Assembly: GCA_003140095.1 (NCBI GenBank)
Contig: PLIU01000441.1
Location: forward strand, 1-37,679
Origin: Verrucomicrobiales bacterium
Lineage (GTDB): Bacteria; Verrucomicrobiota; Verrucomicrobiia; Limisphaerales; Palsa-1400
Direction of reading: 5' to 3'
Length of the DNA stretch: 37,679 bases
Every line of letters starts with the position of its first letter. The stretch's first letter is position 1. The notes under the pieces were generated by a model. It saw only the letters and a program-made list of their open reading frames with translations. It had not been told where the DNA came from and searched no databases. A program made the translations under genes and the position numbers. Positions 8,383 to 16,800 of the stretch are shown in pieces.

Positions 8383-9156
8383 TCAATGGCTAAGGGCACG
8401 GAAGACCTCCCGTAGTTCGGCCTCCACCTCGGATTCCTCGGCGACCGTTTCGGCGATTTCCAACCGCAAAACCTCGCGATAACGCTGGCGTAGCCGGAGA
8501 ACAGCCATTTTGACCGCCGCTTCGCTTATTCCCAATGTGACAGACACTTCGGCGTAAGCCACGCCGCCGCGCCCCTCAGTCAGGGTCATTTTCAACTGCT
8601 CGAATAACGCTTCCTTGCCCCGCTCGGAATATTCCCGGCGCAACCGTCCAAGGGTTTGATCCAGCAAGGTTAAAGCCCATCGTTTTTCAAAAGCCTTTTC
8701 AGGCGTCTGCTCATCCGCAGGCTGGAAACCGACACGACTTTCCGCGTCGGAGAAGTCCAGCGGCAAATGGTTTTGTCCGCCGCCGCGTTTTTGCGCGCGG
8801 GCACGGTCGCGCTGATTGGACAGAAAATGTTTGAGGGAGGCCAGAAGGAACGAGCGGAACCGACCTTTGCTTTGGTTCACCGAACCAAGGAAATCCTTTT
8901 CCAGCAAGCGGGCGAAGAAGGCCTGGGTGAGGTCCTCGGCATCCTCGCGCGAATGACCCTGCCGGCGAATGTAGGCGTAAAGCGGATACCAATAAGCGCG
9001 GCACAATTCCTCCAGGGCCACTTCCGCCTGCGGCGCGTCGCGGTGCCCGGCGGCAAGCACGACCGTCCAGCGCGTCGTGGCGAAAACGTCGCCGGTCGCG
9101 TTGGCCAGCTGAGTTGGATTTTCAGAACTCAAAACGCTCGTTTCATGCGGCCACAC
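8383..9156 (-). CDS. ECF-type RNA polymerase sigma factor
   Basis: A 257-aa sigma-70 family protein. The sigma2 region starts near residue 30 with ATTRWTVVLAA and contains CRAYWYPLYAYIRRQGHS followed by EDAEDLTQAFFARLL (region 2.2-like). The sigma4 region is at about 175-235: YSERGKEALFEQLK and VSVTLGISEAAVKMAVLRL, a helix-turn-helix. The linker between them (about 110-150) is longer than in classical ECFs. This layout matches ECF groups that neighbour Ser/Thr kinases in Planctomycetes and Verrucomicrobiota, where phosphorylation replaces an anti-sigma factor; here there is a kinase gene on each side and no anti-sigma gene. The start at 9156 lies 2 nt after the stop of the upstream kinase gene, so translation is probably coupled. 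Confidence 0.9.
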   Translation of the reverse strand: MWPHETSVLSSENPTQLANATGDVFATTRWTVVLAAGHRDAPQAEVALEELCRAYWYPLYAYIRRQGHSREDAEDLTQAFFARLLEKDFLGSVNQSKGRFRSFLLASLKHFLSNQRDRARAQKRGGGQNHLPLDFSDAESRVGFQPADEQTPEKAFEKRWALTLLDQTLGRLRREYSERGKEALFEQLKMTLTEGRGGVAYAEVSVTLGISEAAVKMAVLRLRQRYREVLRLEIAETVAEESEVEAELREVFRALSH

Positions 9157-9158
9157 CT

Positions 9159-11342
9159 TTACTGGGCCAATTCTGATAAAGCCTGATTACGTATGTTAAC
9201 ATCCTCAATGGTTTTTGCAATTTCTATAGCTTGCTTTCTCAGGCCGCGCTTGGCCAGCAGGCGGACCGCTTCATGCGCGGCCTGGACTCGATCCGTGAGG
9301 TTGGAGATCTGCCGGAGCGAATCTTTGACAAGGTCCACTTCGCCCGCCTTGGCTGCATCGATACTCACTGCGGCTGAAGATCTATTTCTGGCCGTGGCAT
9401 CGGTTATCACGGAGGCCGCCTCCAATCGCTCGGTGAGCGTTTCCCGCGAAGTCGCGCCTGTTTCACCGGAAACCGCAGGATCCTGGATTGCACTTGCTTC
9501 GGCTTGCGGTGCTGCGGTTTCTCGGCCCAGGTGCTTTGCAACCACAATGGAAATGATAATCGCCGCGCTCAGCAGCAGCAAGGCTGCGCAGCCAATCACC
9601 GGCGCCAGCCACTTCCAGACGCTGCTGCCGGAAGGAGGCGGCTTGACCGGGACGACCAGACGCACCTCGGTGCCAGACGGGCCGAAACCAGCCGGCGCCG
9701 GATTCGCCGTCCGCGCCACCGCCCCGAAGAAGTCTTGATAAGCATACATCAGCGAGGCCTTTGCGATGGGCGCGACGATAAAAAACCCAATGATAAAAAC
9801 CACTATTCCTGCCATTTTGAGCAACAGTAAAATGATGACGAAGCCGAAGAATTTCCACCAATGTTTGGAAACGATCTTGCGACTCAGTTCCATTGCTGAC
9901 CAGAAATCGAGCCCTTTATCAATGACCAGCGGCAGGGTGAATATCCAGGCCACCGACAGATAAATGCCCGGCAATATCAGGCAGATGAACCCCAGCCCAA
10001 CCAGCACGAGGGACACGAAGGAAGCCAGGAAGAGCTGGAGAAAGCGATTGCTGAAACCGGAGAAAGCCGTCTCGACAGTTGTTGTCTCTCCACGGATCTT
10101 TTTCAGGAAAAACAAACTCAATCCGCCCATGAGAGGACCGCTTAGCAGGAGGCCAAGCAATGATCCTCCTGCTGTGGTCGTTCCGTTTCCCGCTGAAAAA
10201 ATGGCTCCGGACGAATTCGCGACTGCCCACAGCATGCTGATCAGCGCGCTGATGCCGATAATGGGCCAGAAATCTCCCCGCACCAGCGCCCAGCCGCGGC
10301 GCAGGCAACTAACGATGTCCAGATCGCTGCCATGCGCCAGAATCTCCCGCGCCAGCGCCTCGCCACTCGGAGGCGGCGGAGGAGGCACGGTGCTGGCGAT
10401 GGTGTCCACCGCCGTCTTCACCTGGCTGACGTGCTGGTATCGGCGTTCCGGATCCTTTTCGAGAGCACGGAGCACCACGTCGTCCAAGCGCACGTCCACC
10501 TCCACTTTGCGGGACGAAGGCGGGGCAAACCTCCCCAGTGGCAATTCCCCCGTCAGCATTTCATAGAACACCACCCCCAAAGAAAAAATGTCCGCGCGAT
10601 GATCCACCGTCGCTGGTTTCTCCATTTGCTCCGGCGCCATGTAATGAGGAGTGCCGATGGCGCCTTTGGTTTCCGTGCTGGCAACGTCCGGCCTGCCGCC
10701 CAAAATTTTGGCGATGCCGAAATCGGCGATCTTCACCCGGCCTTTTTTGTCCACCAGAATATTTTCCGGCTTGATGTCACGATGCACGATGCCTTCGTCA
10801 TGGGCGAACTGAAGCGCCTCGCAAATTTGGGGAACAATCTGAAGCGCCTGGCGCGGAGAAAGTTGGCCCGCCTGCTCCAACTGCCGCAGATTCAGCCCAT
10901 CCACGAATTCCATGATAAAGAACGGCAGCCCGTTCACCTGGCCAAATTCGTGGACGGCTACGATGTTGGGATGTGTCAGCTTGGCCAGCGCGCGCGCTTC
11001 GCGATTGAATCGCTCGACAAAGCCCGGGCCGCCCGCTGCCTGCGGCGGAAGAATCTTCAACGCGACGATGCGATCCAGTGCCGGCTGGCGCGCTTTGTAA
11101 ACCGCGCCCATGCCGCCTTTGCCGATGAACGCAAGGAGTTCGAGTTGTGGAAAAAGCCGGGCCACCTCCTCGACGCCCGGCGGCTGAAACGGAGCGGCTT
11201 CCGGCTGCGTGCCAGTATCGCTTACCGCGCCCTGTTTGAACAGGCAGGCAGGGCAAAGCTTCGCCAGCACGCCTGATGGCAGCGGCCCTCCGCAGTTCGG
11301 ATATTTGTTTTCCATACTCTGGCTTGCTTCGGTTTCACTCAT
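9159..11342 (-). CDS. Membrane Ser/Thr protein kinase, first gene of sigma operon
   Basis: A 727-aa Hanks-type kinase. The start at 11342 has a strong ribosome site: AGGAGG at 11350-11355 on the minus strand, 7 nt away. The N-terminal zinc ribbon is imperfect: NKYPNCGG has Tyr where the first Cys is expected, leaving Cys17, Cys30 and Cys33. The kinase domain spans about 68-315 with GKGGMGAVY, Lys96 in VALKIL, HRD 188-190, DFG 207-209 and APE 236-238, all intact. A Pro run (320-325) is followed by a domain of about 240 residues with some six hydrophobic helices, resembling DUF975-type membrane proteins, then one more TM segment near 580-605. The C-terminal helical repeats (RVQAAHEAVRLLAKRG, then KQAIEIAKTIED) may bind other proteins. 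It forms an operon with the sigma factor and the second kinase. Confidence 0.9.
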   Translation of the reverse strand: MSETEASQSMENKYPNCGGPLPSGVLAKLCPACLFKQGAVSDTGTQPEAAPFQPPGVEEVARLFPQLELLAFIGKGGMGAVYKARQPALDRIVALKILPPQAAGGPGFVERFNREARALAKLTHPNIVAVHEFGQVNGLPFFIMEFVDGLNLRQLEQAGQLSPRQALQIVPQICEALQFAHDEGIVHRDIKPENILVDKKGRVKIADFGIAKILGGRPDVASTETKGAIGTPHYMAPEQMEKPATVDHRADIFSLGVVFYEMLTGELPLGRFAPPSSRKVEVDVRLDDVVLRALEKDPERRYQHVSQVKTAVDTIASTVPPPPPPSGEALAREILAHGSDLDIVSCLRRGWALVRGDFWPIIGISALISMLWAVANSSGAIFSAGNGTTTAGGSLLGLLLSGPLMGGLSLFFLKKIRGETTTVETAFSGFSNRFLQLFLASFVSLVLVGLGFICLILPGIYLSVAWIFTLPLVIDKGLDFWSAMELSRKIVSKHWWKFFGFVIILLLLKMAGIVVFIIGFFIVAPIAKASLMYAYQDFFGAVARTANPAPAGFGPSGTEVRLVVPVKPPPSGSSVWKWLAPVIGCAALLLLSAAIIISIVVAKHLGRETAAPQAEASAIQDPAVSGETGATSRETLTERLEAASVITDATARNRSSAAVSIDAAKAGEVDLVKDSLRQISNLTDRVQAAHEAVRLLAKRGLRKQAIEIAKTIEDVNIRNQALSELAQ

Positions 11343-11465
11343 ATACCTTCCTCCTAAGCAAATCCCGGAAAATGTTACAAGAATATGCGGATGGCGTCAC
11401 TGCCTGCACCTGCAAGGAAACCGATCCGCCAGTTTTTGAATTGGTCGTTGGGAAGGTGGACCAAC

Positions 11466-11912
11466 TCACTTGGGTGAGGGAATCGGACTGGGAATCGGAC
11501 TCACCGGCGCCCAAGCGGTGGCCAGGCCGACTTTGGTGATGTCCAATTGTTGTAGTATATCCAGCACATTGACGACGTGTTGATATTCCACTTCGTCTGC
11601 TCCCTTGACGACGACCGAAAATTCCGGGTTCTCTGCCTTGAGGCGGCGCAGTTTTTCCTTGAGCGCGGCGGGTTCGAGGGGTTCGTCGTTAAGCGTGACG
11701 CGCCCGTTGTCGCTGACTACGATCCGGTTGATCTGCGGCTGGGGCGAGGTCATCGAGGGAGGTTTTGCGGACGGCAACGCCATTTCGAGATTGTTCATCA
11801 TCTGCGGGGTGGTGATGATGAAAATGACCAGGAGCACAAAGGCCAGATCGAGCAGCGGCGTGATGTTCAGCTCGTTGAGCGTGCTGTGAGGGGAATGGGT
11901 GGCTTTCTTCAC
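11466..11912 (-). CDS. exbD: ExbD/TolR-family biopolymer transport protein (second copy)
   Basis: A 148-aa protein with a short cytoplasmic N-terminus, one TM helix (LDLAFVLLVIFIITTPQ) and a periplasmic domain. The Asp in NITPLLDLAFV is the conserved proton-path residue of ExbD/TolR. GTG 11912 is chosen over an upstream ATG (11954) because the product then starts VKKATHSPHSTLNE, matching MKKCSHSAHRTLSE of the other ExbD in this operon; it lies 4 nt after the stop of the TonB-like gene. The C-terminus ends in Ser/Pro repeats (SPIPSPIPSP). Two ExbD copies beside one ExbB suggest a mixed motor or two alternative stators. Confidence 0.88.
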   Translation of the reverse strand: MKKATHSPHSTLNELNITPLLDLAFVLLVIFIITTPQMMNNLEMALPSAKPPSMTSPQPQINRIVVSDNGRVTLNDEPLEPAALKEKLRRLKAENPEFSVVVKGADEVEYQHVVNVLDILQQLDITKVGLATAWAPVSPIPSPIPSPK

Positions 11913-11916
11913 AAAA

Positions 11917-12612
11917 TCATTGGCTGAGGGGTTCGGTGGACTCCTGCACGTCAAAACGAATTAACACCCGCGCCGGAAAGCTGGCCGGCGGCGGGCGATC
12001 CAGGGCCGGGGTTTGCGCAATGGCCGCGCGCACCGAAGTGTCCCAGCGCGCATTGCCGGAACTTTTCTTCCAAACGGGATCGCTGAGCTCTCCGTTGCGA
12101 TCCACTCTCACTTCGACCTCGGCCACAAAACCGGCGTCCTCCAGGTCGAGCGGGCGATTCCACTTCGAGCGCAAGGCATACTCGACGAAGCCTTTGTAGA
12201 GTTGCACGGGATCGGAAGCGGTTTGCACGGTTTTGCCGCCGTCAAAGGCAAAGGCGGGCAGTTCGGCCGGTGGCGGCGCGATGACCGGCGCGGCGACCGC
12301 CACCGTCGCGGGCGGGGGCGCCTGCGCTTGAACCGGTTCTTCCTTTGGCGGCTGGACTTTGGGCGTCTGGGCCACTTTGGGCGGCTCGGGTTTGGGCGGT
12401 TCTTGGCGGGGCTTCTCGGGTTCCTTGGGCTTTTCCGGCGGCTTCTCCCGCACCATTTCGACGGTGATTTTCCTCAATTGTCTGCCCAAAAGCCCTTCGC
12501 GGGCGGCAAAGAAGGCCAGCGTCAAAACGATAGCCGCGTGGAAGGTGAACGAAATAATGAGATTCACCTTTGTCGAATTGCCTTCCTGGTTGGGTTGGGT
12601 CTGCGGGATCAC
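11917..12612 (-). CDS. tonB: TonB/TolA-family energy transducer
   Basis: A 231-aa protein from GTG 12612. That start is supported by AAAGGAG 9 nt upstream, just past the stop of the upstream exbD (12629). Order: short cytoplasmic N-terminus, one TM helix (LIISFTFHAAIVLTLAFFAA, about 18-37), a long Pro/Lys/Glu periplasmic spacer (KPPEKPKEPEKPRQEPPKPE), and a C-terminal domain of about 90 residues beginning LYKGFVEYALRSKWNRPLD and ending RVLIRFDVQE. The C-terminal domain looks more like TolA/TonB_C of the TolA branch than classical TonB. The family uses the ExbB/ExbD proton motor to pull on an outer-membrane or periplasmic partner. No TonB-dependent receptor is in the window; the only outer-membrane barrel in the operon is the TpsB protein. 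Confidence 0.85.
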   Translation of the reverse strand: MIPQTQPNQEGNSTKVNLIISFTFHAAIVLTLAFFAAREGLLGRQLRKITVEMVREKPPEKPKEPEKPRQEPPKPEPPKVAQTPKVQPPKEEPVQAQAPPPATVAVAAPVIAPPPAELPAFAFDGGKTVQTASDPVQLYKGFVEYALRSKWNRPLDLEDAGFVAEVEVRVDRNGELSDPVWKKSSGNARWDTSVRAAIAQTPALDRPPPASFPARVLIRFDVQESTEPLSQ

Positions 12613-12628
12613 AAACAGGGTCTCCTTT

Positions 12629-13042
12629 TTATTTGGTGTCCGCGGGTTCGGTGGCCAGATCGACCTTGGCCACGTTGGCTTGCTGGCAGGCGTCCAGCAC
12701 GGCGCGGATTTGTTTGTACTTGGTTTTGGCATCGCCGCGCACGATGACGCTCAGGTCGGGGTCATCCATGCGCAATGCGGCCAGCGCCCCTTGCAAATCA
12801 GCCGGCTTGACTGCCTGTTTGTTCAGAAACATCAACCCACTGGCTTCGACGGTAATGTAGTTGGCCTTGCGAGGCGGGTCCTTCTGATGCCGGGAGGCGT
12901 TCGGCAAGGCAAGGCTCAGGTCATTGACGATAGGCGTGGTCGTGATGATGAAGATAACCAACAGCACGAACGCCAAATCCAGCAGCGGAGTGATGTTCAA
13001 CTCCGAAAGCGTTCGGTGGGCCGAATGGGAGCACTTCTTCAT
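12629..13042 (-). CDS. exbD: ExbD/TolR-family biopolymer transport protein (first copy)
   Basis: A 137-aa protein starting MKKCSHSAHRTLSELNITP, with one TM helix (LDLAFVLLVIFIITTTP) carrying the conserved Asp, then a periplasmic domain of about 95 residues. It overlaps the upstream exbB by 4 bp (ATGA, 13039-13042), so translation is coupled. It is clearly paralogous to the second ExbD: the membrane segments are almost identical, while the periplasmic halves differ. It is expected to form the proton channel with ExbB in the inner membrane. Confidence 0.92.
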   Translation of the reverse strand: MKKCSHSAHRTLSELNITPLLDLAFVLLVIFIITTTPIVNDLSLALPNASRHQKDPPRKANYITVEASGLMFLNKQAVKPADLQGALAALRMDDPDLSVIVRGDAKTKYKQIRAVLDACQQANVAKVDLATEPADTK

Positions 13043-13833
13043 GAAACCACCACGTTTTCCGACTCCTCTGACTGCCCGGCGCGGCGCAAGGCCCCGGCGA
13101 TCTTGTCCTCGATGTCGCGATTATCCACATAGGTGTGCTCGATTTGAGTGGCGTAGCGGGTGGCGAAACCATCCAATTCCTGCGTGATGGCGCGGATGCT
13201 CGTGACCATGAAGTTGTAGGCGAACATGGCGGGGATGGCGACCAGCAGGCCGACGACCGTCGCGATGAGCGCGCCAGCCACGCCGGGAGCCATGGCGGTG
13301 AGCGTAGCGGAATTGGCCCGGGCGATGCCGGCAAAGGTGTCCATCACGCCCCACACGGTGCCGAGCAAGCCTATGAACGGTCCGCCCGCCACGGCCGTGG
13401 ACAACACGATCATTCCTTTTTCCAGAGCCATGGCTTGGGCGGCGGCAGCTTCCTCCAGGGTCACCTTCACCGCTTCGAACGACGCGGCGCTGACGCGCAC
13501 CTGGCCTTTGACAGTGACCGGATTGTGTTGGAGGTGATAATCCAGTTCCTCCGCGCCACGGATGTAGAGTTGATAAGCCGGCGCGCCGCCGAACGCGCCG
13601 CCTTTGCGTTTGATGTCCAGCGGATCGCGCGTGGCGCCGTAGGCGGTGAAGAATTTCCTGGCCGCCCGGCGCGCGATCCAGAGTTGGCGGAACTTGGTGA
13701 TGATGATCGTCCAACTGAAAAACGACAGGACGAAGAGCGCGCCGACGGTGATCTTTCCCTCCGTGGTGGCCTTTTGGAAGGCAAACTGAAGCGCCTCGGC
13801 GGCGAAGAGCGGATGAATAGCGATGGTGGTCAT
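13039..13833 (-). CDS. exbB: ExbB/TolQ/MotA-family proton channel protein
   Basis: A 264-aa protein with three hydrophobic segments: about 30-48 (VGALFVLSFFSWTIIITKF), about 142-165 (IVLSTAVAGGPFIGLLGTVWG) and about 190-212 (GALIATVVGLLVAIPAMFAYN). The second and third are the hallmark of the MotA/TolQ/ExbB family: GLLGTVWGVMDTF and ALIATVVGLLVAIPA. It starts 14 nt after the stop of the TpsA gene and overlaps exbD by 4 bp, tying the energy module to the secretion genes. It supplies the stator of the inner-membrane proton motor. Confidence 0.93.
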   Translation of the reverse strand: MTTIAIHPLFAAEALQFAFQKATTEGKITVGALFVLSFFSWTIIITKFRQLWIARRAARKFFTAYGATRDPLDIKRKGGAFGGAPAYQLYIRGAEELDYHLQHNPVTVKGQVRVSAASFEAVKVTLEEAAAAQAMALEKGMIVLSTAVAGGPFIGLLGTVWGVMDTFAGIARANSATLTAMAPGVAGALIATVVGLLVAIPAMFAYNFMVTSIRAITQELDGFATRYATQIEHTYVDNRDIEDKIAGALRRAGQSEESENVVVS

Positions 13834-13847
13834 GGGATTTTGTGGCT

Positions 13848-16800
13848 TTACTTTTGGCCGGGTAAAATGACAGTCACACGCCCGGTCTTTTGACTCAGCG
13901 CGATGGGTTTTTCTTTCTTGTCGTCTCCAATGGCTTGTTGGGCCAGACGCGTGACATTGGTGGCCGTGTCCTCCATTACGGGGGCGTTGTCGTGAGCCAC
14001 ATTGGATTGGGGGACCCCCGTGGTCGCGCCAGTGGCGTCGCCCGAAGTGGTGACCGAACTGGAAACCAGCGACGCGGTGATTGAATCGCCGCTGACGTTG
14101 ACGCTGCCGCCGCCGATGACGGAGCCGGAGACCGTTCCCGAGGCGGTGATTCCCACATTGCCACTGCTGAAGACGGTGACGGCGACATTTTGTTGCGAGA
14201 CGATGTTCACGCTTTGGCTGCCCACCACCACGCCCGTGATATTGCCCCCGGCGTTGAGCCGGATGTTGCTGCCGATGACCCCGGAACCGGTGGCGTTGAT
14301 GTTTTGGCCGGCGGTGAGGTCGATGTAATTATTGCGCGAATTCGCGCCGTTGAACGCGAGCTGAATGATGCCGCCGAGGCTGGCATTGATGCTGCCCTCC
14401 GGCGCGTTGACGGTGATGTTGCCCAGTTGGGCGTCGGAGCCGGCCAGCGTCGTGGCCAGAATGCCGCTACCGGGAATGGTGGCCGGAATGGTGATCAACT
14501 GCCCCGTCGTCGGGTCCAGTTGCTCGGCGGTCAAAGTGACGTAGCCCGATCCACCTGTCCCGGCATTGATGTCGCCAGTCTGGGAAAAAACGGTGACGCT
14601 CCCGCCGTCGTAGGCGGCGATGCGCGAGCCGTCGATGTTCACATCGCCCTGGGCGCTGACGGAAATGCTGCCGCCGCTGGTGGTAAAGATTCCTTTGGGC
14701 GCGTTGGGATCACCGTAGGGTGTGAATTCGCCGCCAATGTCCAGAGCGCCGCCGGACGTCAACACGATATTACCCAGCAGGCCGTCGTTGGCGATTTTCG
14801 TCGCGGTCATATCCAAATTGCCGGCAACGCTGATATCTAGGTTGGCTCCGTAAGGGGATATGGCTGCCAGGGCTGAATTGGGCGCGAGAACGGAAATGCC
14901 GCCGGAAATGCCCAAGTCCATGGAAGAGGCGGTGATATTGAATTGGCCCGGGCCAGCCAGCGCCAGACCCTGGTCGCCCAAAGTCGCGTTCTGGCTCGCG
15001 GTGTACAACGACTGAATGGCCGCTTGTTGTGTGGCATCAAGTGTCAATGGCTTGGTCACCGGGTTCCCGGCTGAATTTAACTCGGGCTGGCCGAGCAAGT
15101 TGAGGACAACCTCCGTTGGGTTGAGCAGATAGCTCAACTGGGCCGCGGTCATCTGGCCGATAAAAGTCAGCGTGCCGGTGGCCGCGTTGTAACTGAGCAA
15201 ACCGGTGACGGCGGGGTCGCCGCTGAGCGTGCCATTGAGCATGGCCGCCGGCAGCGGGTCGGTCAACGATACGCTGGTCTGGTCCCCGCGGTAAGTGATG
15301 CTCCCGCCGACGTTGATGAAGGTCGTTTGCAGCGGCGAGACGTTTTGTCCGAGGAATCCAAAATTGTAAGTGTTGCCCGTAACGCTGACGTGCGCGAAGG
15401 TCGGCACCGTCAGGCCGAAGGAATCGATGTCTCCGGAAATATTCAACGTGACCGGGTTGGGATTTTCCTTGTAAAGAGGCGTCAGAGCGTTGCCGCCCAG
15501 GAAGCTGGCATATCCCGGCAGACCGCTGTCGGACATGACAATGCCTGTGAGGGTGGTTTGCTGTTGCGTGCCGGACAAATCGCCGCCGTCGCGCGTGGTG
15601 ATTTGCAGCCCGCCCTGGCTGGAGGGATAAAGAATAATCGTATTGTTGACTGTAATGCCTCCCGCCCCGGCGTTCAAGGTGAGAATCGGCGGATAGACCG
15701 GCGGCATTTGCTCGTTTTCGCCCGCCACCCGCGGCAGGTTCGCCCCTGTCAGAGTGATGCCGTCGCCCGCCCAAAAATTCGCCGCCGCGTTGGCCGCATA
15801 GTCGAACAGGAACGAGGTGCTCGACGGCACGGTGGGATCGCCGATATTGCCGGTGAATTGCCCGTTGGGCACACCGAGCTGGCTGCTGTTGAAGGTGCCG
15901 TTGGGATTGCGCACTTCACTGATGTAAATATCGCCGCCCGACCAGACGTTCCAGGAGCCCTCGATCAAACTGAGGCTGACCGCCCGGCTGGAAGTGCCGA
16001 TGCTGGCGTTGGCATTGAGAACTTGCGGCGGCTGTCCGTTCTGCACCGAGGCTCCGGCCAGAATCGTGCCGGTGCCGTTGGCCACGGTGAAGTTTCCCAG
16101 GACCTCGTTGCCCGCCGTGAGCGTGACGTCGCCCGGCTGGCTCCCGTAAGCGCCCGAGGCGCCCGGCGCCTGATCGGTGGTTGCTGTTGGTGTGCTGATG
16201 ATGTCGTCTCCGGCGGTCAGGGTGACGTCGCCGCCAGCAGCGGTGGCGATGCCGCCCACGGTCGGACTGACGCTGTAGCCCGAAAGCGAAAAGACGTAAC
16301 CGCCATTGCCCGTGCCCGCGTTGATGTCCCCGGCCAGCGCGGTCAAATTAATACCGCCGCCGCCGGTCGTGCGAATGGCGCCGCTGCCAACCTCGATGCT
16401 TTCGCCGGCGGTCATGGTAATGGAGCCTGCGGCCGTCTGAACGGTTCCGCCTTGTGTTCCGCCGCTGCCGCCGTTGAGGTAAATGTTCCCCGTGCCCGAT
16501 TGCACCGTGCCGCCGGGGAAACTCACGCCAGCCTGGAGATTCACCGACCAATTATTAGCGTCCAGAATCTCCGAATTATTGCCGAAAACGATGTCGCCCC
16601 CCGCTTGCAAGAGCAGCCGGCCGGTGTTTTCCGCGGTGCTGGCGCTCAAATTCCAGACTGTGCTCGCCGCCAGCGTTATGTCGCCGGTCGCCTGGAGGGT
16701 GATCTGGGAGAAATTCATGTTGGCGAAGGCGGTGTTAACGTTCAACGTGAGGTTGCCGGAGCCGTTATTGTAAGCCACTGAGCCGTTGCCGGCGCTGCCG

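Noticed and set aside
15327..16781. Open frame of 484 codons on the plus strand antisense to the TpsA gene
   Set aside because: It mirrors the repetitive exoprotein gene, has no recognisable motif and no ribosome site.
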